Assembly: GCF_050864855.1 (NCBI RefSeq)
Contig: NZ_JBOZWW010000061.1
Span: 1-15,427, forward strand
Length of the DNA stretch: 15,427 nt
Source of the DNA: Cardinium hertigii_C
Lineage (GTDB): Bacteria > Bacteroidota > Bacteroidia > Cytophagales > Amoebophilaceae
Reading direction: 5' to 3'
How positions within the stretch are numbered: position 1 is the stretch's first letter; every line of letters begins with the position of its first letter. Of the stretch, positions 1 to 6,900 are shown one piece after another. Under the pieces are notes generated by a model, which did no database searches, was not told where the DNA came from, and saw only the letters and a list, made by a program, of their open reading frames with translations. The translations under genes were made by a program, and so were the position numbers.

Positions 1-110
1 AATGACCAGTTAATCAGATTATTGATTTGATCAAAAAAGGTATGCTTGCATTTACGACGACTAGCTGATATATCTGATAAACTTAACTGACCGCTCACTT
101 TGATTGACAT
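1..110 (-). CDS. IS5-family transposase, N-terminal part only (runs off left edge)
   Basis: An open frame on the minus strand starts at the ATG at 110-108 and runs off the window edge after 36 full codons. The peptide starts MSIKVSGQLSLSDIS and continues with a Cys/Arg/Lys-rich stretch, then FFDQINNLINWS. This 'GQLSLSD... FFDQIN.LI.W' start is how many Bacteroidetes IS5-family DDE transposases begin, just before their DUF772-type N-terminal domain. An in-frame stop lies shortly upstream, which supports the chosen start. The catalytic DDE residues are beyond the window, so it cannot be said whether the enzyme is intact. It differs in sequence from the complete IS5-family transposase at 11237-12541, so two distinct elements are present. 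Confidence 0.65.
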   Translation of the reverse strand, partial: MSIKVSGQLSLSDISASRRKCKHTFFDQINNLINWS

Positions 111-226
111 AATAATATCATAAAATTTTTATTACAAAACCTAAACAATAATTACAAGTTAAACTTTTAATAAAATTAACAATTACTTTTTTATACTAAA
201 ATCTAAAAACCTATTGCAACGGTCTC
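1..226 (-). mobile_element. Partial IS5-type insertion sequence, 5' end of element (clipped at left edge)
   Basis: This is the transposase-start end of an insertion sequence; the rest lies outside the window. The proposed terminus, read on the minus strand from 226, is GAGACCGTTGCAATAGG, which resembles the GAGACC-TTTGCAA style of ends I recall for Bacteroidetes IS5-group elements. The transposase ATG lies 116 bases inside this end, a normal distance for the family. The other end is outside the window, so neither the inverted repeat nor a target duplication can be confirmed. The boundary at 226 is an inference. Confidence 0.5.
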
Positions 227-295
227 GATTTACGGATTGATCAAAAAGTTACTGCTCACGATCCTGAAAAGCTTATTGAGGTAGAATGTACTCAA

Positions 296-1096
296 ATGTT
301 AAACTGCATTCAAAATTATCAAAAACACGATTTTCTAAAATATCTTTGCACCAACCAGAGCAAAACACCTGATTATATAAATAGTTACACAGAAAAAAGT
401 AAAAAAATATTGAATGATCAGCTCACTTCGATCATCAATAACATCATCGTGTATACGAATGAAGAAAAAGTATACTTCTCAGCTTTAGAAATAGCATTGA
501 ACAATCGTTGTCCGTCAGCTGTTAGCTTACTAATAGAAAAGTGCCCTACACAATTAGATCTTAATAAATTTTTAATTCGAAATGATAATAAGTTCCTTAA
601 TATTTTATACAAAACAATAGATAATATAAACCAAGATATAAAAGAAATAAATGTAGATAAAGATAATAATATCTTATTTGATTGGCGCATATTGTATATA
701 CTGATAAGTAGTGAAAAGATAGATCCATCTATACTACAACCTGAAACCTACAATAATATACTCGATCTATTCATTCATAATAATGATATTAATGGAGCAT
801 ATTACCTAATAAAACACGTTATATCAACTAATCATTCTCTTGCTCACAAATTATTAGAGGATATAAGTTACACTTTAAGGAGGAAATATAATCTAGATCA
901 GTCGTCTGCTTCAAGAGAAATCCCTAAGAACTTAATCAGATTCCTAGAATTAGTAAAAGAATTTCTACCTGATAATGAGTGTACTAATAGTTGTTTTGCA
1001 AAACGTAAAGATGATAAGCCTCCTACAACTTGTAAGTATAAAAAGTGTTATATTCTTAACTTCTTAGAAAGACTAAAAGAATTAAAGTGTGGTTAG
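296..1096 (+). CDS. Unrecognised protein with weak ankyrin-like segment, probably 5'-truncated
   Basis: Function is not recognised. The 266-residue product (if started at the ATG at 296) is rich in Asn, Ile, Leu and Lys and looks mostly helical. Residues about 63-82 (SALEIALNNRCPSAVSLLIE) resemble one ankyrin-type helix pair, 'ALe.A...g...av.lLie'. The rest could be decayed ankyrin or similar helical repeats. Near the C-terminus is a Cys-containing charged stretch (CTNSCFAKRKDDK and CKYKKC). The frame stays open upstream to base 200, and the stretch from 227 to 296 translates into plausible protein (DLRIDQKVTAHDPEKLIEVE) with no ATG, GTG or TTG. The gene therefore probably continued further 5' before the left-hand insertion sequence landed. 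A fragment of a symbiont repeat protein is the best guess; whether it is expressed is unknown. Confidence 0.6.
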   Translation: MLNCIQNYQKHDFLKYLCTNQSKTPDYINSYTEKSKKILNDQLTSIINNIIVYTNEEKVYFSALEIALNNRCPSAVSLLIEKCPTQLDLNKFLIRNDNKFLNILYKTIDNINQDIKEINVDKDNNILFDWRILYILISSEKIDPSILQPETYNNILDLFIHNNDINGAYYLIKHVISTNHSLAHKLLEDISYTLRRKYNLDQSSASREIPKNLIRFLELVKEFLPDNECTNSCFAKRKDDKPPTTCKYKKCYILNFLERLKELKCG

Positions 1097-1199
1097 GATT
1101 TATTTTACTGATTTACAAAAACTTAATAAGATTCGTTTATTGGTTTTTTCTAAAAAATTAGCTGTTTTACCTACTTTTATCAAGTACGCTATAAAATAA
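1089..1199 (+). pseudogene. Short frame-shifted coding remnant after the ankyrin-like gene
   Basis: In a different frame from the preceding gene, and overlapping its last codons, 36 codons read as sensible protein, including FTDLQKLNKIRLLVFSKKLA, and end at the TAA at 1197-1199. It could be the original C-terminus of the upstream gene, shifted out of frame by a small insertion or deletion near 1085-1095, or a chance open frame in AT-rich DNA. There is no similarity I recognise. Confidence 0.22.
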
Positions 1200-1269
1200 T
1201 AAACTGACAACCAATTATATTTATATATAAGTTTTCTTTATAGAACTGTGTATAGATAAATTTTTATAA

Positions 1270-1297
1270 TTGATAATCAGGTTAAAAATATTATAAT
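1270..1297 (+). promoter_or_regulatory. Possible promoter upstream of the tape-measure gene
   Basis: TTGATA (1270-1275) and TATAAT (1292-1297) are separated by 16 bases, about 80 bases before the tape-measure start. This matches the general sigma-70 layout, but chance matches are frequent in DNA this AT-rich. Bacteroidetes primary promoters more often use a TAnnTTTG -7 box, which is not seen here. Confidence 0.25.
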
Positions 1298-1374
1298 CCA
1301 TAATTCACATTGTTCTGAATTTTACAGCAATAGGGAAGCAGTTGTTAAACCTATTAAATCCAACTTAAGTGGTT

Positions 1375-4300
1375 ATGTCTACAAGAACCCATCATGTTAT
1401 TCTACGTAGTCGGATCGAGGTTACGCTTGATCAGCATAGTCAAAATAACATACTCCAACGTACCCTTCATAAAGTGGTCCATAGGCATATTATGCCTATG
1501 TTATCGAAATTATTTTCTCAATACGTTCCGGATGATGCAATTATTCATTTAGATAAGCTTGTAATAGATGTAGGTGATTTAAATCTATCTGCTCTTGGCA
1601 AACAATTACCTTATCAGGTGGAACAGATCTTAACGCTTAAGCTAAAAGAAGAGATTGGTAAGGTACTACATAACCCTACTGCAGACCAAATAATTCCACT
1701 ACCTGATGCAAAAATGGAGGCTATAGCACACTATCTATCAGAAGGTAACTTTGCTTGGTGGATGGTCGAACGTTCTGAAAAACAAATTGAAAAAACATAT
1801 TTGGAATTGCTACACCATACCCCCTTGCGCATCGCACAACTTTGGTCTAATTTAAGAAAAAAAGGAAAAGCAGTTCAACGTTGTATGGCACTTTTTTCCC
1901 AAACTACTGTGGCCCATACGATTGCCTATTTATTAAAGCAGCCTATACCCTACTTTACACCTATATTAGCTGAAGCAGGACTACTGTTATACCAAACGGG
2001 GATTTTGACAAGTAGACCATACACATTGGAACAGCAACTGCATGCAATGGCTCTATTGGCCATCATTAACCAGCAAAAGTATCAAGTAGACCGGATCTGT
2101 TTTTTGCAAATGCTCCTCCAGCAAGCAGCTATTCAAACTGCTACGAGCTATGAAAAAATTCTAGAAAAAATACACGCCTATTATGAGCAAAATGAAAAAA
2201 AATCTTCCTATAACGCAACTATTAAAGGATGGGTATTTCAGTTGCGAGATATGGTTGCAACGCCACCGAAATACTGGTATCAAGATGCTAACAATCAGCA
2301 AAAAGTACTAAAAGAATTGGATAGAATAGGCAATCATACCATGGCCTCTTATCAACTATCCGCAGCTGTTGGTACGATTAAGGCAGTAATAGATCAACCA
2401 GGTATACGTTCTTTAGTAAAAAGCTGGCTTAAAGAAAAGAAAAACAGAGAACAATTGATCAAACGCTTACCTGATGCATTGTTTATTGGATTCTTGGGAT
2501 CTATAGATCCTTATATAGCAACGCTATATGCTGATTTTAGAGGAATTGCAACAGCTACTGCTGCTACTGCCGCACCTATCTGCGCTGTTAAAGCCAATTC
2601 TTTAGCCTATTGTGGATTTGAACATGCTAAAGCAGTTTATCTTAAAGCAATTCAATCGGTATTTAAAAAATATATTTCCAATAACTTTATCAATAAGCAA
2701 CGTTTGTCGATATGGTGTGCCACGCATACCCATCATCCAGAAGTAGCAGCTATAATGGAGCCATTGGTATCCATCACACAACCCTCTATCCTATCAGATG
2801 ATCCAAAAATCACCATGTATTCAGATAGCACAACTACCAATCCTCAACTGGCCTCTACCCATCCAGTCGACTTGAATAGCCCACCTATTTCAATCTCAGA
2901 AGATGACTCATCTAATTTATTAAAAGCGTTAGAAAGGATCATCCATCCTACTATAGCAGCTGATGAACGATTGAGAGCTATTAGTGACATTAAGATAGTA
3001 ATAGATCAACCGGGTATACGTTCTTTCCTACAAAGCTGGCTTAAAGAAAAGAAAAACAGAGAACAATTGATCAAACGCTTACCTGATGCACTGTTTATTA
3101 AATTTTTGCAATCTATAGATCCTTATATAGCAACGCTATATGCTGATTTTAGAGGAATTGCAACAGCTACTGCTGCTACTGCCACACCTATCCGCGCTGT
3201 TAAAGGGAATAGTTTGGCCTATTGTGGCTTCGAACATGCTAAAACGGCCTATCTTAAAGCAATTCAATCGGTATTTAAAAAATATATTTCCAATAACTTT
3301 ATCAATAAGCAACGTTTGTCGATATGGTGTGCCACGCATACCCATCATCCAGAAGTAGCAGCTATAATGGAGCCATTGGTATCCATCACACAACCCTCTA
3401 TCCTATCAGATGATCTAAAAATCACCATGTATTCAGATAGCACAGCTACCAATCCTCAACTGGCCTCTACCCATCCAGTCGACTTCAGTAGCGCACCTAT
3501 TTCAATCTCAGAAGATGACTCATCTAATCTATTAAAAGCGTTAGAAAGGATCATCCATCCTACTATAGCAGCTGATGAACGATTGAGAGCTATTAGTGAC
3601 ATTAAGATAGTAATAGATCAACCGGGTATACGTTCTTTCCTACAAAGCTGGCTTAAAGAAAAGAAAAACAGAGAACAATTGATCAAACGCTTACCTGATG
3701 CACTGTTTATTAAATTTTTGCAATCTATAGGCCCTTATATAGCAACGCTATATGCTGATTTTAGAGGAATTGCAACAGCTACTGCTGCTACTGCCACACC
3801 TATCCGCGCTGTTAAAGGGAATAGTTTGGCCTATTGTGGCTTCGAACATGCTAAAACGGCCTATCTTAAAGCAATTCAATCGGTATTTAAAAAATATATT
3901 TCCAATGGCCTCATCAACAAGCAACGCTTATCCATACTGTATGCCACGCAAAGCTATGATCCAGCAGTAGGAGCCATCATACGACCTTTTGTATCTATAT
4001 CTGGAGGGTCCCTCCTTTCAGATGGTCCAAAAACAACGGAGCACCAAAATAATAGCTTACATACCGACCCGAAACTGGCGGATATTGGAGCTGCCTACTT
4101 AGATATAGATCCTGTTTCGGGCTTAGAAAGTAACTTATCTGATGTAGTAGCTTTCTTGCTTTATAATGAATTGCCCAAAGACCAGTTGGTGGCAGCTTAT
4201 GTAATAGCCAAACGATTGGGACATGCAACATGCCAACAAATACGAGATCAGCTTACACCTTTATGCCAAGAAGCAACTATTTTAAGAAAATTAATACAAA

Positions 4301-6777
4301 ATTCTACAGAACCAACATTAAAAAAACTTTTACAAGCCTTTGTTCCTTTTTCCGATCAGCTGTTAGATAGATTAGAAAAAGTCATTTCCCAATCAAAAGT
4401 AGTGGAGTGCACAGAACAGCTGACCAATATCCGGTTAATAAAAGAAATTTTTATTAAAGCAGCGATCATTCATATACCACCTACTACCGAAAAACAATAT
4501 ATAGAGCGGATATTATGCCATCTTGGCATACAAACTTCGTGCAGTCCAACTATTTTATGTGATCAATTGATTAATGGTGCCAAACAGACAAGCGATCACC
4601 ATCTAGTAGAGACCTTTTCTTTGCTCAAAAAAAATTTAGCACCACTGAACCTACATAAAATAGATGAAGTAGATCTTATGTTTCTATTTACACATGAAAC
4701 ATTTTCTTTAGACCAAACCTTGCTTCCGCTTTACTATAGCAAGCTACTGCCAGCTATTAAACATAGGGTCCGAGCATCTGATGGAGCTGATGTATCCCAA
4801 TCAGTGATCAACGAACTGGTTGCACAACACTTGTCAACCATTGATAAGCCATTACAGGCAACCATTGGCACAACGTTCTATAAGCAAATTACCAATTCCT
4901 TACAAGGCAAGCAACAACGCGTTGCAAAAAGATGGAACCTTTTTTTACATACCGGTCAGTTGGAGCATTATACAGAGGTTACCGCTTTGTTGAATGATGT
5001 CATAAAACATTTGCCTACTTTTTCCTTAGCACAAGATAAAATACATGTACGACGACGCCTTATTGCAAATTTTACCCCTAGCCAACTTATGTTATTGGTT
5101 CAAAACCACAATGATATAGGAAAAAGATTGGCAAACTTTATACAAGGAAGCTATCAATTATGGTGTGCTACAGAAGGCTCACTAGGTCAACAAAATATTA
5201 CTAGAAGCCTATTTTGGGATAGTATATTGAAAACACTACCTGGCACATTGATGGCCAAAGAGGATTGGCTTGCAGAGATCATTAGCCAGTGGAGTAATGT
5301 TTTACACATTACACCTACTACACTACTAGAAACTTTTCAAATCTTTATTCAGGATACCAAGGGGATACCAGAAGTAGAAAAACTAACCAGTTCACTACAT
5401 AAACTAGAAGAAAAATATCGAGAAAGGATTCAACAACAAGCCATACAACGTGGCTACAAAGCGCCTATTTTAACCAAACTGTATTTATTTCTGAATGGAA
5501 GCTTATCTTTTTTTTCCCAACAGTATCCGCTAGCCATGGCTACGTTAAGCGATGAACTGATGCAATCCATCACAGACCAACCATTGGCTTTATCAAAACT
5601 ATTAAAAGAGCAAGATAACCATGAATTGGCAGCCAGACGTATGGTATACTACTTTAGCGAAGAAATTATTACAAAGATGATAGCCTGTTTGGCAAAAGAA
5701 AAATCTCTATTTGTAATGCACTACCTAGATGTATTAAGCAATGCGTTGCCATCTACCATTATACCACTCGACCATCTATCTAGATGGAAAAAAGAACTCT
5801 GTATTTCTATCATCCATTATTTAATTACAAAAAGTCAAATTGAAGCAATGGAGTTTGTACAGCGTACCTTACTGACTATATGTTATCCCAAAGAAACTGT
5901 TTACCAAGTGATTGCTTCAATCGCAGCCAACGAAAGTACCATCCCCCCCCCAAAAAATAAAATCATAGACTTGCTCAAGCCACTGATCAAGCAGATCAAT
6001 GAAAATAGGATTGGCCCGTCAACTGTAGTACATACTCCATTAGAGCAGTTACCAGCAACCCTAGAAAAAAAAATAGCTAAGAGGGATAGTGTACCAACAG
6101 AAGAGGTTAGGGTCTATACCAAAAATACTGGATTGGTTTTTCTATGGCCTTTTTTCTATGATTTTTTTAAGGTCCATAACTTAATGGTGGGCAATCAATT
6201 TGTTTGTGAACAAGCAGCCCACAATGCAGTTTATCTCTTACAATACTTAGTTACCGGAAAGCTAAACAGTCCAGAATGGCAACTTACGCTTCCCAAGCTA
6301 CTTTGTGGCTTAGCCTATGATACGGTATTGCTACCCTATAGCCATGCAAACGATGATGCGTATGGTCATCCGCAAGCAGAAATGGTAGATCAGCTAGAAA
6401 AGCAACCCTTACAGGGTGCTACAAAAAAAATAGCCACCAACAGTTTAATAGCTGCTGACGCGTTGGAACCCATATCCATCCATACCGGACTACTTATTGA
6501 AAAAGTAATAAAACGATGGGAAAGCTTAAAAAAACTTAAAGACACAATTTTATACCAAGATGTTACGCTCGAAAATATATTGAACCAACACTTTTTAAAC
6601 AGAATGGGCATTTTGACTAGAGAGCAGGTTGATAATAGCTCGGAAAGCAGGTTTTGGCATCTTAGCATTATGCATCAAGACTACGATACAGTGGAATTAC
6701 TACCTCCTTGGTCTATGACTCGCTTGAAGCTACCTTGGATGCAAGAGGCCATTGTTTTGTTTTGGATGGTTGAGTAG
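1375..6777 (+). CDS. Contractile injection system tape-measure protein (Afp14/Pvc14-like role), 1800 aa
   Basis: This is the length-determining scaffold of a phage-tail-like contractile injection system (antifeeding-prophage / PVC / T6SS-iv group). In the family the protein lies along the tube lumen and sets tube length. The N-terminal 95 residues fit the conserved family start (HHVILRSRIEVTL, then DDAIIHLDKLVIDVGDL). The last ~230 residues fit the conserved end: GLVFLWPFFYDFF, then LPKLLCGLAYDTVLLP, then an 'RW..LK' helix and the closing TRLKLPWMQEAIVLFW. Between them is a long, mostly helical variable region with three tandem 204-residue units (residues 335-538, 539-742 and 743-946). The ATG at 1375 is preferred to the in-frame GTG at 1369; a stop at 1366-1368 excludes any earlier start. 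A run of nine Cs occurs near codon 1523. No other injection-system gene is in the window. Confidence 0.88.
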   Translation: MSTRTHHVILRSRIEVTLDQHSQNNILQRTLHKVVHRHIMPMLSKLFSQYVPDDAIIHLDKLVIDVGDLNLSALGKQLPYQVEQILTLKLKEEIGKVLHNPTADQIIPLPDAKMEAIAHYLSEGNFAWWMVERSEKQIEKTYLELLHHTPLRIAQLWSNLRKKGKAVQRCMALFSQTTVAHTIAYLLKQPIPYFTPILAEAGLLLYQTGILTSRPYTLEQQLHAMALLAIINQQKYQVDRICFLQMLLQQAAIQTATSYEKILEKIHAYYEQNEKKSSYNATIKGWVFQLRDMVATPPKYWYQDANNQQKVLKELDRIGNHTMASYQLSAAVGTIKAVIDQPGIRSLVKSWLKEKKNREQLIKRLPDALFIGFLGSIDPYIATLYADFRGIATATAATAAPICAVKANSLAYCGFEHAKAVYLKAIQSVFKKYISNNFINKQRLSIWCATHTHHPEVAAIMEPLVSITQPSILSDDPKITMYSDSTTTNPQLASTHPVDLNSPPISISEDDSSNLLKALERIIHPTIAADERLRAISDIKIVIDQPGIRSFLQSWLKEKKNREQLIKRLPDALFIKFLQSIDPYIATLYADFRGIATATAATATPIRAVKGNSLAYCGFEHAKTAYLKAIQSVFKKYISNNFINKQRLSIWCATHTHHPEVAAIMEPLVSITQPSILSDDLKITMYSDSTATNPQLASTHPVDFSSAPISISEDDSSNLLKALERIIHPTIAADERLRAISDIKIVIDQPGIRSFLQSWLKEKKNREQLIKRLPDALFIKFLQSIGPYIATLYADFRGIATATAATATPIRAVKGNSLAYCGFEHAKTAYLKAIQSVFKKYISNGLINKQRLSILYATQSYDPAVGAIIRPFVSISGGSLLSDGPKTTEHQNNSLHTDPKLADIGAAYLDIDPVSGLESNLSDVVAFLLYNELPKDQLVAAYVIAKRLGHATCQQIRDQLTPLCQEATILRKLIQNSTEPTLKKLLQAFVPFSDQLLDRLEKVISQSKVVECTEQLTNIRLIKEIFIKAAIIHIPPTTEKQYIERILCHLGIQTSCSPTILCDQLINGAKQTSDHHLVETFSLLKKNLAPLNLHKIDEVDLMFLFTHETFSLDQTLLPLYYSKLLPAIKHRVRASDGADVSQSVINELVAQHLSTIDKPLQATIGTTFYKQITNSLQGKQQRVAKRWNLFLHTGQLEHYTEVTALLNDVIKHLPTFSLAQDKIHVRRRLIANFTPSQLMLLVQNHNDIGKRLANFIQGSYQLWCATEGSLGQQNITRSLFWDSILKTLPGTLMAKEDWLAEIISQWSNVLHITPTTLLETFQIFIQDTKGIPEVEKLTSSLHKLEEKYRERIQQQAIQRGYKAPILTKLYLFLNGSLSFFSQQYPLAMATLSDELMQSITDQPLALSKLLKEQDNHELAARRMVYYFSEEIITKMIACLAKEKSLFVMHYLDVLSNALPSTIIPLDHLSRWKKELCISIIHYLITKSQIEAMEFVQRTLLTICYPKETVYQVIASIAANESTIPPPKNKIIDLLKPLIKQINENRIGPSTVVHTPLEQLPATLEKKIAKRDSVPTEEVRVYTKNTGLVFLWPFFYDFFKVHNLMVGNQFVCEQAAHNAVYLLQYLVTGKLNSPEWQLTLPKLLCGLAYDTVLLPYSHANDDAYGHPQAEMVDQLEKQPLQGATKKIATNSLIAADALEPISIHTGLLIEKVIKRWESLKKLKDTILYQDVTLENILNQHFLNRMGILTREQVDNSSESRFWHLSIMHQDYDTVELLPPWSMTRLKLPWMQEAIVLFWMVE
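2377..2988 (+). repeat. Tape-measure tandem unit 1 (612 bp, 204 residues)
   Basis: This is the first of three in-frame direct repeats with exact 612-bp spacing. Its back part (2638-2988) is almost identical to that of unit 2, with about six differences by eye. Its front part (2377-2637) differs from units 2 and 3 at about 25 positions, including silent changes. Confidence 0.95.
2989..3600 (+). repeat. Tape-measure tandem unit 2 (chimaera of units 1 and 3)
   Basis: The front part (2989-3294) matches unit 3 except for two bases by eye (GAT CCT versus GGC CCT). The back part (3250-3600) matches unit 1 with about six differences. The 45 bases at 3250-3294 are identical in all three units and must contain the exchange point. 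A front of type 3 joined to a back of type 1 is the expected product of unequal crossing-over between units 1 and 3. Confidence 0.93.
3601..4212 (+). repeat. Tape-measure tandem unit 3 (back half diverged)
   Basis: The front half (3601-3906) is nearly identical to unit 2. From 3907 the sequence is clearly related but diverged: the encoded NKQRLSI..AT....P.V.AI..P.VSI pattern is kept, then similarity fades toward 4212. The right boundary is set by the 612-bp periodicity rather than by a sharp edge. Confidence 0.8.
5943..5951 (+). repeat. C9 homopolymer inside the tape-measure gene
   Basis: Nine consecutive Cs followed by six As lie in a gene that is otherwise AT-rich. They encode the Ile-Pro-Pro-Pro-Lys junction near codon 1523, just before the conserved C-terminal domain. 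Such tracts are prone to slippage in replication and to miscounting in sequencing. Confidence 0.9.
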
Positions 6778-6823
6778 TAGAAAGATCTATGTAATAATCT
6801 TATAGAGATATACTGCTGATTAA

Positions 6824-6840
6824 AAATGTATTGTACATTT
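6824..6840. other. Small AT-rich hairpin between tape-measure and lipoprotein genes
   Basis: AAATGTA-TTG-TACATTT is a perfect 7-bp stem with a 3-base loop, 47 bases after the tape-measure stop. It lacks a GC-rich stem and a T-run, so a terminator role is weak; it could also be a chance palindrome. Confidence 0.25.
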
Positions 6841-6900
6841 GCAATTATTAAAATAAGTTATGAACTTATCAACCTATCAACCACTTAATTGATCCTTAGC

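Noticed and set aside
418..690. 90-codon open frame antisense to the ankyrin-like gene, hydrophobic
   Set aside because: It is fully inside a longer plausible gene on the other strand. Its hydrophobic composition is what AT-rich antisense reading gives; there is no recognisable family.
1369..1374. GTG at 1369 as the tape-measure start
   Set aside because: The ATG two codons later gives a start (MSTRTHHVI) closer to the usual family N-terminus, and there is no ribosome-binding site favouring the GTG.
3136..3970. Open frames on both strands inside the tape-measure repeats (3136-3393 minus, 3140-3358 and 3752-3970 plus), two of them near-identical
   Set aside because: They recur only because the underlying 612-bp units are duplicated. 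They lie in alternative frames of a well-supported gene.
2377..4212. CRISPR-like or transposon origin for the long tandem repeats
   Set aside because: The units are 612 bp, adjacent, in frame and within one gene, with no spacers and no inverted ends.
6889..6900. TTG at 6889 as the lipoprotein start
   Set aside because: The ATG at 6901 gives a cleaner signal peptide with a positively charged n-region directly before the hydrophobic core.
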